From positions 2,319 to 31,431 of the forward strand of contig KV425676.1 of assembly GCA_001632425.1 (NCBI GenBank): 29,113 nt of DNA. Direction: 5' to 3'. This DNA is from Neolentinus lepideus HHB14362 ss-1 (Eukaryota; Basidiomycota; Agaricomycetes; Gloeophyllales; Gloeophyllaceae). A program made the position numbers and the translations under genes. Below, piece after piece: positions 19,701-28,353 of the stretch; within the stretch, counting starts at the first letter, position 1, and each line of letters opens with the position of its first letter. The notes under the pieces are model-generated. The model was not told the origin of the DNA. It did not search any database and saw only the letters and a list, made by a program, of their open reading frames with translations.

Positions 19701-20152
19701 TCAAGTCCATAATGAAATCAAACATACAGCCACCGGTAGTTCATCATGTCCCAGCACAACTCCGCCAATTTGTCAGCTATTTCCCTAGGCTGCGAGTGTG
19801 TTCCCCAGGTGTCATTCAAATCCACTTCAGCCTCCAGTTCAAGTGTGTCATTTTGCTGCTGTAATACATGAAGAAAATCTTCAAGTGCCAGAGTGCCCAG
19901 CTCATCAGGGCCTGCCTCTTGCGGGGCATTCTCCTTCTCAGCCTCTTGAAGCTCTCTCCAGTTCTTTCGCTGCCACTCCACCTTCTGAACACTACACTCC
20001 TTACAAGTGCCACTCAGCTGGCCTTTGTTGGTGCCAGTCTTCACTGTTCCAAACTCAATGATCTCGAGCACTCACTTGCAGCGCTGACATGGTTTTGAGG
20101 CCGTTTCAGGCACACGCGTGACTTCATTGTGGGCAGTATCCCCTGACGACAT
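16760..20152 (-). pseudogene. MULE-type DDE transposase with SWIM zinc finger, inactivated by TGA codons
   Basis: Read on the minus strand from the ATG at 20152, a near-continuous protein appears once short GT..AG introns are removed (for example 19673-19727 and the GTATGT..ACTAG intron near 19010). In order: an N-terminal CxxC/CxxC knuckle (CQRC...CKEC); the HCAQS region; MDSSWNTNG, the first catalytic Asp; YGSGSPLSYLLVQ; MLSDKD, the second Asp; KHQLCFWHAIKA; DPNYVFCPAIH and HFCQHPAFPE; AENHFKQLKHE, the probable Glu; a SWIM finger CTCGG...HLCKHLVQ; and a C-terminal NTMGYQ. In-frame stops lie at 20072, 19311, 18796, 18229, 17566 and 17117, all TGA. At least two sit where this family usually has Trp or Arg (after SDKD; before TLPIYRH). 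The order matches transposases common in mushroom genomes. No terminal repeats were identified for it. Confidence 0.85.
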
Positions 20153-20740
20153 CACCGATGACCTTATAGAAGGAAAGTTCGGGCCCGCAATACGTAAAGA
20201 CCAGAGAAGCGCTGAGAACGTCGGCGGTGATGAGAACGAACCCAGGAGATGGCTCGCCAGTAAACAGACGCGTGTGGTCATGCGATTCTGATCATGTGAC
20301 CACGTCCCCTGCGCAGTCCGGTGCTTCGAAGGTGAACTCGCACTGCGGGAGTCCCACTCTTTGAGGACCTGCAAAATGTTGATCAAAATGGATATCCCAT
20401 ATAATTACTTTTGCAAAATATTCTGTCATGGGAAAACTTAAATATTTAGAGAATGCTCAGTGGACTGGACAAAATATTATCCACAGCATTACCTTCAAGA
20501 TGACCACAATGATTAAATATAAACAGAATGGAAAAGAAGTAATAAAAGATTTGCTTTTGAAATCCATTTATGGAATGGATATATTTCAGGTTTAGGTAGC
20601 CACCTAAGTGGCTATCCATACTTTTAATAATGTTCAGCCTTTTTAATTACATTATTATATAATATATTATTTCACATTTTGGTGTCATCTAAAAGTGAGT
20701 CAGAAAATATATATTCCTGACTCCGTCAAAATGTATTGCC

Positions 20741-20810
20741 CGTTGACTGCCCAGTGATTGCCCATTGACCACCCAGTGATTGCCCATTGACTACCTGGTG
20801 ATTGCCCACA
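20741..20810 (+). repeat. Subterminal array of GATTGCCCA units, left side
   Basis: Units of the form TTGACYRCCCAGTGATTGCC recur with a period of about 25 bp, with half-units of 12-13 bp. The same motif in opposite orientation is repeated at 21003-21107. Confidence 0.7.
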
Positions 20811-21002
20811 AGATCTATGCACATGACAACTACTCTATGTAGTAATAGATAATGATGAACATGTAATAGTGTGCCATGCATCTGGCCAACAATGTGGAAG
20901 TCATTGTTGGGACTCTTGCTGAAATATACCTACCTATCTACCTACTACCTTGGCAAATATTGGGTGTAATGTGATTAGTGGGTGCTTATGGTACAGCTGT
21001 GG

Positions 21003-21107
21003 GCACTCTGTGGGCAATCACCGGGTGCTCACCGGGCGATCACCGGGCACTCTGTGGGTGACCACTGGGCCCCCTATGGGCGATCACCGGGCGATCACCG
21101 GGCAATA
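21003..21107 (-). repeat. Subterminal array of GATYGCCC units, right side
   Basis: On the minus strand, CCCGGTGATCGCCCGGTGAT-type units recur about eight times with variants ending TGCCCACAG. They mirror the array at 20741-20810. Subterminal arrays of this sort are where transposases usually bind. Confidence 0.65.
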
Positions 21108-21491
21108 CATTCTGACTCAGTCCCAAATATATACTTTTATATATACTTTTTTATACCATCAAAAGGTAATATATATAATTATTTACTATTTAAGAGTCGG
21201 CAAAGATTTAAAACAAACTCGCTTACAAAAATGTTTCTCAGAGAAAATATTTTGCTATCAGTTTTGCTCGATGTTTAACTATAGATATTCAAGCGATCTT
21301 GAAGGTAATAAAATGGATAATATTTCGTCCAGTCTGTTGACTATTCCCCTAGTATATACTTTTCTCTTTGTCAGAATGGTTTGCTAAAGTAATTATATGG
21401 GATATTCATTTTGATCAACATTTTGCAGGTCCTCAAAGAGTGAGACTCCCGCAGTGTCGGAGTCGCGCTGAATCGATTATGTAAGCGATCT

Positions 21492-21722
21492 ATGTCCTCA
21501 TCTTGTTGGGAGGATTGCATTGCCTCTCTTCCTCCTCTTCAAGACTTCATCGACCTGCTTTCCCCCAACTCTTTTGGCTGCCTTGAGAACACGTACAGAG
21601 CTGATACTGTCCTGCTCGACGTCGAGAAGCTTGACAAGGCTATGTGAAAGAAACGAGCCCTATTATCATATGACGATCTAGGTCGGGCGTGTTCGGAATC
21701 AGGTTACGATCTTGAATTGTGA
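21492..21722 (+). pseudogene. Short coding-like fragment with one internal TGA
   Basis: From the ATG at 21492 a 51-codon frame (MSSSCWEDCIASLPPLQDFI... then ...VLLDVEKLDKAM) stops at a TGA (21645-21647). It continues in the same frame as KKRALLSYDDLGRACSESGY to a second TGA at 21720-21722. Balanced composition and an unbroken frame on both sides of the stop suggest a former exon. The TGA could have been a Trp or Arg codon. It starts 36 bp after the transposon end at 21456, so it may be a gene fragment cut off by insertion. I do not recognise the protein, and it might be chance. Confidence 0.3.
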
Positions 21723-21780
21723 CTAGTCATCGGTATGCCCAAGGACGGTGTCCAACCCGCATCAAATCAAAACGCGAGAC

Positions 21781-22991
21781 TCATGCCTTCCCTGCCGACC
21801 CAAACAGTCTGTAGAACCTCTCGCAAACCGCCGCGAACACCTCCGTGGCTTCGTCGACTGCGTCCGGGAACGGCTTCGTCAGGAGTGCCTCTCCCAGCGC
21901 CTTTGCATATGGGTCGCGCGCCCAGCTATTCACGTTTATCTGCAGGGCAGTATTGTTACTAATGATTCATATCGAGGGACACATGGATGCTCACTTTGCT
22001 CACACCGCCCCTGATGCACTCTCTGAAGAGATCGTCGGGCAGCTCGTCGGTGCCGTGCAGGCATATTGGGACAGTGTCTTGGAAAGTGTTTCTCAGATCC
22101 TGTAAACTAGACTGGCGTCAGATCAGGGGACCCGAGAGTGTGAGGATAGATAAGACACACATGTCTTGCCTAAACTTTGGTGGGTTTATGTACTTTCCGT
22201 GAAGATTCCCGATACTCGGAGCGAGGATCGTTGCCCCAGTCCTGCTGACCACGTTTGTATAAGGGATCTAGACACGGAAAAGTATGGCGTACCCTTCGAT
22301 GAATTCCTTTGCTTTCTCAGGATTTGTAAGTTTCGCGTCCGAGATCATTCGTAAACCTGCCTCGCCGCCCTCCAGACGGCCAAGCTCAACCTCGACAGGT
22401 ATACGCAGTTTGGTTGCGCGGTCAACATAAGGGCGCGCGATAGAGATGTTCTCCTCGTCGGTCTGCGCAGACGTACAATGGTAAGTTTCGCATGATGCCC
22501 ATCCACTAACGCAAAAGCGCGGAACGTACGTCTGCATGACTAGCATCTACCATGATACTGTCGAACTTGATCCCTTGTTCGGCAAGCCTGAGAGCGAGCT
22601 CGAGATGCTCAGCATCGGTCGCATGGTCCAGGTGTACTGAAATAGGTACCGACACCTCTCGTGCCCTAAATTCTCATCCAGATCAGCACAGGACTGTGTA
22701 GAGTGATCACGAAAGGGAATACCGACGCTGTGATGCAGAACTGAAGAAACGGACCTTTCCCGTACATCAGAGTGACTGGGAAAATCATAACAATGGCAGG
22801 GCTTCTACAGCGTTCCGCAGCACGGATGAGAGCGATTACCGAATTCGTGTCGTAACTGTGCACATAGAACCGGTGAGTGAGAGACTTGCATCTGAGAGCA
22901 AGGTCACTAACCATGCTTGAGAAAGGATACCATACCCATCACGTTGCGCCTTGTAGAGCATCTCGAGTGTTCGATTGCCAATGAACGCCAT
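21781..22991 (-). CDS. Class II (zinc) ketose-bisphosphate aldolase family protein
   Basis: Seven exons on the minus strand (22912-22991, 22727-22855, 22530-22665, 22293-22462, 22161-22241, 21995-22106, 21781-21939) give 288 aa. Family motifs: YDTNSV at 28-33; LDHATD with Asp83 as the likely catalytic acid and His84 as a zinc ligand; MVDASH; VEVELGRLEGGEAG with Glu141; LAPSIGNLHGKY with zinc ligand His186; LHGTDELPDD with zinc ligand His216; and VSKINVNSW. The usual phosphate and cation loop HGGSG is HGTDE here, so the substrate may not be fructose 1,6-bisphosphate. The length and motif order fit the smaller class II group that cleaves sugar phosphates or sugar-acid phosphates. It has no leader, so it is probably cytosolic. 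It diverges from a Dal5-like transporter across 488 bp, suggesting a shared catabolic role. One acceptor choice (22106, TCTAG before TTTACAG) was decided by frame. Confidence 0.92.
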
Positions 22992-23479
22992 GCTGGAAGA
23001 CTTTCGATGTCGTCCTAGTACGAAGACGTCGTAATATACGGTGAGATAGCTCCTGGCATGGTTAGTAAGATGACGGGAGTTCAATGACGGTAGGTCTCAT
23101 GCTCAAGTTAGATCAACTGAGTCCGGTCCAGACTCGTCTCTCTTCCATGTCGACAATCGAAGCAAGTGTTCCCATTGGATTAGCTGGTACGTATCAATGC
23201 ATAGTAGAAGATTGGTTCTGACCTTATGCAGTATTAAAAAATCGACTGTATCGCAATCAAGTCACCGGGTTAGACGACGACGTATGCCATTTCGCTGGGA
23301 TTATCCCCTCGCAAAACTCGCAAAAACCCAGCCAGTGTTATTTATGTCCACTCGGATCCCCGTGACGGTCGCCCTTATCTCTTGTTCGTACCTGCATTTG
23401 GCGTATCTCTATAACTTATACATATATACTCAAGGTGTGGGCTCTTCGCCGAGCTCCAACCTTCCTTCGCTCCTTCAAT
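22992..23479. promoter_or_regulatory. Shared divergent promoter of aldolase and transporter
   Basis: The two start codons lie 488 bp apart and face away from each other, so the region should hold both promoters. On the transporter side a TATA-like TATACATATATA lies near 23417-23428. A strong GATA-factor site (AGATAAG on the minus strand, 23374-23380) is nearby, with weaker TATC cores around it. GATA factors control nitrogen-related permeases in fungi, which is consistent with, but does not prove, nutrient control here. Confidence 0.4.
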
Positions 23480-26019
23480 ATGAGCTCGGAAGGTCGCAGC
23501 GAAAAAAGCATCGAGAAGGCAGAGATCGTGGACGAAAAGCACGCTCATAATGTGTCCGTCTCAACTAAGGAAGTTGACACGGGCGCGCAGCTTGTAGCGG
23601 GTGCAGATATCGAACTGGATGAAGCTGAGTCGCTGAGGATAAGGTGCGTGCGCGATATCACCTGTTGCCGAAGGACAGGTTGAATGAACGTCGTATGAAG
23701 GCGGAAGATCGACTGGCATATTATGCCTCTGATGTGCAGTGCGTATTCAACGTCGTCGGATAGCGGGATCACATAGCTCACTAATGAGCACAGCGCTTTA
23801 CTGGTTGGTCATTGTTATGTGTCGAGAACGACGCATCTGATCTTCTTGAGATCAGGATACAGTTCATGGATAAGACAACGCTAGGAAGTGCAGCGATCCT
23901 TGGTATCAAGTGCGCGTGTCTTGCAGCTTGGATATGTGTGTTTTGACTGATCAACTTGTATCGTAGCGAAGCAACACATCTTACCACAAATCAGTGAGAG
24001 ATCCTAAATGGTACATGTGGCTGGATACATGCTGACTTGATTCCCTCTACAATTAGGTATAACTGGTCCGTTCCTTCCCACTCTGTTCTTCTCAATGAAG
24101 GTCTAAGCGTACATGAAGGCTAGGCACAATCTTCTACCTCAGCTACCTCCTCTTCGAGTACCCTCAAAACCTCGCACTACAGGCTTTCCCCGTCGGCAAA
24201 TGGATGAGGTGCGTCCATCCCTTCCATCCCATCACCTCCATTCAATTAACCCCGAGCTTATCGCGATAGTGTCAATATCACTATCTGGGGCATCGTTCTC
24301 TGCATGCACGCAGCTTGTACGAACTTCGCTGGCCTGTTTGTCGTTAGATTCATTCTTGGCGCGTGCGAGGGCGCTATTACTGCGGGCTTCATGATTGTCA
24401 GCTCAATGTTTTACACAAGGAAGGAGCAGACGTTGAGAGTCGGGTATTGGTGTGAGTGCCACTCCTAATTCTGTATCATGCTCGGCCCAGAATGCTAAGT
24501 CGGCACTTGTAGTCTTAATGAATGGAACAGGTACGTTAGTGGGACGGAGGAAGGCCGATTATGATCGTGATCGGCACGCTGATGGTTGTTGATCCAGCCC
24601 AGATCATCTCTGGGTTTATCAGCTTCGGAAGCCTACATATCCGCACGGGTGGAATGGAACCGTGGCAGTGGTACGCTTACCTTCTCTCCCCACCATCGTC
24701 TCCGATTGATTGACATAGGTTGATGATCATCACTGGTATCCTTACGCTGATCTGCGCACTTGCGTATTGGTACGCACTCACGAGTAATCGAATGAGTGGA
24801 TTATATACTGATGGAATGGACGAGTAGGTTCTTGTTCCCGGACTCACCGACGAACGCGTGGTTCTTGACCATGGAGGAGCGGGCGAAGGCAGTGCAAAGG
24901 ATAAAAGTACCGAGTCTTTTGGTGACCTGAATTACGTTTCGATGTCTAATGTTCGCTCGCAGGAAAACCAAACTGGTGTCGAGAACAAGCATTTCAAGAA
25001 GGACCAGTACGCTTTGGATCTCCTCAGCTCGTCTCACACTAATCTCCTGTCACATTTTAGGATGATCGAAGCCCTCACGGATTATAAGACCTGGCTCTTC
25101 GCTCTCTTCTCCGCTCTCGACAATATCCCTAACTCCTTAACAAATCAACGTCAAATCATCGTCTCCTCGTTCGGATTCAAACCTCTCCAAACCACGCTCC
25201 TCGGGTGCGTGGACGGCCTCGTTGAGATATGCACTATCTGGTCTGGTGTCACTATTGCTGCGAGGGTTAAGGATGGCCGAGCGTATGTTGGAGCGATTTA
25301 TTTCATGCCTACGTTACTCGGGGTGATATTGATTAATACACTGCCATGGAGCGATAAGGTGGGACTGTTGTTTTCGCAGTGGTTGTCAGGTGAGTGTGTT
25401 CAATGTGCAAGAGGTGTAGAGGGAGGCTCATGAATAGGGCTGGTGTGCAGGAATTAGTGTGACAGCATTTGCGATGTCACTGTCATGGCTTTCGAGTGTT
25501 ACGGCAGGGCATACGAAGAAGATTACGAGTAGGTGTTCGCTCGCGCCTTCATTGACCATTAATTTGATGATCAATATGCAATAGCCAATGCAATCATGCT
25601 GTCCGCATATTGCATTGGCAATGCTGCTGGTCCTTTCATGTGGCAAGCGAAATACAAACCCAGGTCCGTCTCCGCCCTCCTCTTTCCACCTTTATCTTAT
25701 ATTCGTCTACAGAAATCACGTTCCGTGGGCAATCATCGGCGTTTGTTACGCCATCTGCCCTCTCATTCTCCTCGTCATCCGATATATGCTTCGTCAGGAG
25801 AACAAAAGATGGGACCATGAGCCTCCGGACCAAACATATGACGATATGTATATCGAGGTTGTGGACAAGGATGGGAATTCCGTCGAGAAGAAGGTGGATA
25901 AGGTGCGTGTGATGGTCTGGTTGAGGTGAAAATATGGAGGTATCGTGACTGATGATTGTGAACAGGAATATTTAGATTTGACGGATCAGCAGAATCGAGA
26001 GTTTAGGTATGTGCTGTAG
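23480..26019 (+). CDS. MFS transporter, Dal5 / anion:cation symporter type
   Basis: Eighteen exons (23480-23643, 23701-23738, 23794-23803, 23856-23909, 23967-23993, 24057-24065, 24119-24208, 24270-24451, 24513-24530, 24598-24670, 24719-24769, 24828-24906, 24963-25006, 25061-25389, 25451-25528, 25585-25663, 25713-25902, 25966-26019) sum to 1569 nt, 522 aa, in frame. Two exons are 10 and 9 nt. Signatures of the allantoate/nicotinate permease group: RRKIDWHIMPLMC before helix 1, QFMDKTTLGSAAILGI, FYLSYLLFEYPQNLALQAFP, ILGACEGAITAGFM, YRIG-like RVGYWFLMNGTAQIISG, and FPDSPTNAWFLTMEER in the central loop. About 12 membrane helices are expected. Substrates of the group are small carboxylates and ureides. 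It lies next to an aldolase and a GST. Confidence 0.93.
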
Positions 26020-26467
26020 GGAGACGGGGTTAATGAATGTGCATGTATGATATACTGGACGATATGTATAAGCAACGTATGAGCTACGAGCATCTTATTT
26101 ACGCCTGTCACTTTTAGACCGCAATAGAGCCTCTTTTTGGAGAAGGACCTCAAGTGATGGATGTGGATCGGTTTGCGGTGAAGAGGTGAGTCTCACTGGA
26201 AACTTCAGGAGTAGGACGCAGAAATCGAGGAGAGCTCAAGGCTACAGACACTAACCCCTATTCTCGGTAAGTCCCAGATGTTACGTTAAACGATAGATCA
26301 TTGGTAGTCGTGTCTGAACATGTTTTAAACTGTAGGATACTCCTCCAGCATTAGCTTGAAGAGTTACGATGACTGTTAACACATGATCGTCGACCACTAC
26401 ACTTCATGGAATACACAATGTCACGGTCTTTCATACGTAAATACAAACTCCCGATCCATGCTATCGC
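26020..26467. other. Convergent intergenic region
   Basis: The transporter (+) and the glutathione transferase (-) end towards each other here, 448 bp apart. No gene is seen; the region should contain both terminators. TAAATATTTA-like AT-rich sites are present but no defined terminator can be named. Confidence 0.35.
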
Positions 26468-27428
26468 TCATTGCTGGGAGAGGGCCTCCTTCTCGGCATT
26501 GACCTTCGCAATCGCAGGCCTTGCTAGCATCTTCTGCAACCACGCGTGGACGTGCGGAACCTCCTTCGATGCATCATATCCGGGACCCGCTAATCTAGTG
26601 GTACCGCTGACGGTCCATGTGATGAATGACTTGTTACACAGGGTGTGAGCATCAGACACGCGACGAGGGTTACAAGCGGTATAACGTACCAAGTCAACGA
26701 TGGAGAACTTTCCACCGACGAGCCACTCTCGTTTGGCAAGCTCCCCGTCAAGGACCTTGAAGACGCGCTTGACTTCGTTCTGGTAACGCTCGACTGCGGA
26801 GGGTATCCTGCAAGAAATCGTGAGCGCTCAGCCGAATATAGCTCGCGCGTATGTTCCTCACCTCTCAGGGTGAATCCAGCTGAACCAGGCAGCCTGGCCG
26901 AAGTAGGGACCCTGTCCAGAGGCCTGGAAGAAGAGCCACTGGAGCTGCTTGTACTACGAAGAAGAAGAAGAAGAAGTGAGAGAGAGAAGTGGAATGTAAG
27001 CAGTAATCTTTACCTTGTCATCCTCCGTGCTGGCACTGAATTTGCGCTCCGTATCATACTTGTCGGCGAGATAGGTAAGGATGGCGTTCGACTCCCAGAG
27101 TACGAAGTCGTCGTTGCTGCAGAGGGTCCGCGCGGTCAAATTAAAACACAGAATCGAACACAGTATGGCCACGTACGAGTGGTCGACGATTGTAGGGATA
27201 CGACCGTTCGGGTTGAGGTCAATATGTGGGGGCGCCTTCTGCTCCTCCTTGCCAAAGTCCAAGTAGATCGATTCATACGTCAGGCCGAGCTCGGTCAGGA
27301 AGTACGCGATCTTCCACCCGTTGGGTCCGCTCTCACATCGAAAACACGATTAGCTGAAAATGGTGACTGAATGGGATGGTATAGCATACATTGTGGGTGT
27401 ATAGAGTGAACTGCTTTCCGTGGGACAT
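26468..27428 (-). CDS. Glutathione S-transferase, fungal Ure2-like class
   Basis: Six exons on the minus strand (27390-27428, 27177-27331, 27014-27116, 26862-26953, 26690-26807, 26468-26629) give 222 aa. The N-terminal thioredoxin-like domain shows [33 protein letters not shown] and [17 protein letters not shown]: the cis-Pro after RI and the Glu-Ser pair bind glutathione. The all-helical C-terminal domain follows ([52 protein letters not shown]). These strings are typical of Ure2p-type fungal GSTs, which conjugate or reduce electrophiles and peroxides. No prion-like Asn-rich extension is present. Intron 3 carries a CTT microsatellite as its polypyrimidine tract. It converges with the transporter gene. 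A 241-codon frame on the opposite strand is a shadow. Confidence 0.94.
26958..26975 (+). repeat. (GAA)6 microsatellite inside GST intron 3
   Basis: Six GAA triplets lie in the intron at 26954-27013. Read on the gene's strand they are CTT repeats ending 3 nt before the acceptor CGTAG, so they form the polypyrimidine tract. Confidence 0.9.
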
Positions 27429-27503
27429 TGTCGAGGTTGGTCGAGGTTGTGAGACGGAATTTCTGGGGTAGATGTGTGCTCTGCTGTTCGGCCATTGCTA
27501 ATA

Positions 27504-27674
27504 TCTGCCGACCTTATATACAGCTCCCTATCTTGCAGACGCGTACACTATGACATGGCATCTTTGACTCAGCAATGTGGCAGTGGACTCGAATGTCCGC
27601 CGACCTTGTTTACATCTCCCTTGGAGAAGTCATGCAGACGTGTACACTTTGACATGATATCTTTGATTCAGATA
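27504..27674. repeat. Diverged tandem duplication in the GST promoter
   Basis: Copy 1 (about 27504-27576) and copy 2 (about 27599-27674) share GCCGACCTTRTWTACAKCTC at the start and GCAGACGYGTACACTWTGAC plus ATCTTTGAYTCAG at the end. Copy 1 contains a TATATAAGG box (minus strand, about 27514-27522), roughly 90 bp upstream of the GST ATG. In copy 2 this is altered to TGTAAACAAGG. Confidence 0.7.
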
Positions 27675-28106
27675 TATGACATAGGAAACCTCGATCAAAT
27701 TTCTCAGGCAATTCATGCTGTTGCCGGGACTCGCGGTCAGTTTGGCAAAGCAGGAGACAACAGTCCCGCAAGCGATTGATAGCCGACATATTTATAAGCG
27801 ACTGACACTCACCGCAGCATAAATAGATGTCTCAGCACATCTACGATCCGCATTGGCCGGCATTGAGAGACGGCGGGACCTCACTATACTCCCTGAGATA
27901 GTGGGGTCCCAGTGGTGCTGTACAGTACCCACAACGTTCGTATACTGATATGTTCCTTTCAGTTCTTCAAACTTCAAAGCACTTAAATCACGCGGTTCTA
28001 GATCTCGTCCAGCGGGCCAACCTGCAAGAGCTCTGGTTCAATGTTAAGACGAGATGGGAACGTATCGGGGCGGTGGCGTGAGAACACGTGGAGAATGGAG
28101 GCCTCA
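27675..28106. other. Intergenic region upstream of GST
   Basis: No gene is recognised. A short inverted pair, CTCCCTGAGATAGTGGGGTC and GGCGGGACCTCACTATACTC nearby (27867-27908), can fold into a hairpin with an approximately 14-bp stem. Nothing else stands out. Confidence 0.3.
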
Positions 28107-28353
28107 CACTCCGGGAGTCTCACTCTTTGAGGACCTGCAAAATGTTGATCAAAATGGATATCCCATATAATTACTTTGGCAAACCATTCTGTCAAAGAGA
28201 AAAGTATATACTAAGGGAATAGTCAACAGACTGGACAAAATATTATCCATTTTATTACCTTCAAGATCGCTTGAATATCTATAGTTAAACATCGAGCAAA
28301 ACTGACAGCAAAATATTTTCTCCGAGAAACATTTTTGTAAGTGAGTTTGTTTT
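28107..28353 (+). mobile_element. Third copy of the long terminal repeat of the 1.1-kb element
   Basis: This 247-bp stretch matches the reverse complement of 21210-21456 with about eight or nine differences over its length, beginning at CACTCCGGGAGTCTCACTCT and ending abruptly at GAGTTTGTTTT. Right of it the sequence is unrelated to the inside of the 1.1-kb element. It is either a truncated copy or the left end of a different, larger member that runs off the window. Confidence 0.85.

Larger units (their letters stand above)
20714..21124. mobile_element. Nested 411-bp MITE-like element with 9-bp flanking repeat
   Basis: The ends match in inverted orientation: GACTCCGTCAAAATGTATTG on the left and, read from the right, GACTGAGTCAGAATGTATTG, both followed by CCCG. 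The sequence AAATATATA is present immediately outside on both sides (20705-20713 and 21125-21133), consistent with the 9-bp target duplication of MULE-type elements. The flanks are AT-rich, so chance is possible. Inside, arrays of TGATTGCCCA-like units face inward from both ends. Confidence 0.65.
20341..21456. mobile_element. 1.1-kb non-autonomous element with long terminal inverted repeats
   Basis: The left end (20341-20501) and right end (21210-21456, reverse complement) begin with the same block, CACTGCGGGAGTCYCACTCT, and continue through TTTGAGGACCTGCAAAATG, TATCCCATATAATTACTTT, GACTGGACRAAATATTATCC and ATTACCTTCAAGATG/C. Similarity is near-complete for the first 75 bp and weaker further in. 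No open frame of note lies inside. A third copy of the right end is at 28107-28353. No clear target-site duplication is visible: flanks are GTGAACTCG on the left and TCGGAGTCG on the right. The interior contains a second, nested element. Confidence 0.8.

Noticed and set aside
16760..20152. UGA recoding (selenocysteine or an altered code) to explain the TGA-only stops
   Set aside because: The other genes in the window use TGA, TAA and TAG as normal stops (for example the aldolase, glutathione transferase and carbonic anhydrase end in TGA), so a changed genetic code is not supported.
20341..20501. The repeat end as the terminal repeat of the neighbouring MULE transposase
   Set aside because: Its outer end faces the transposase gene, so the gene lies outside the element bounded by 20341 and 21456. 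No inverted partner was found on the far side of the transposase.
26645..27370. 241-codon frame on the plus strand
   Set aside because: It is exactly opposite the glutathione transferase exons and introns and shows no domain; the minus-strand gene carries clear GST motifs.
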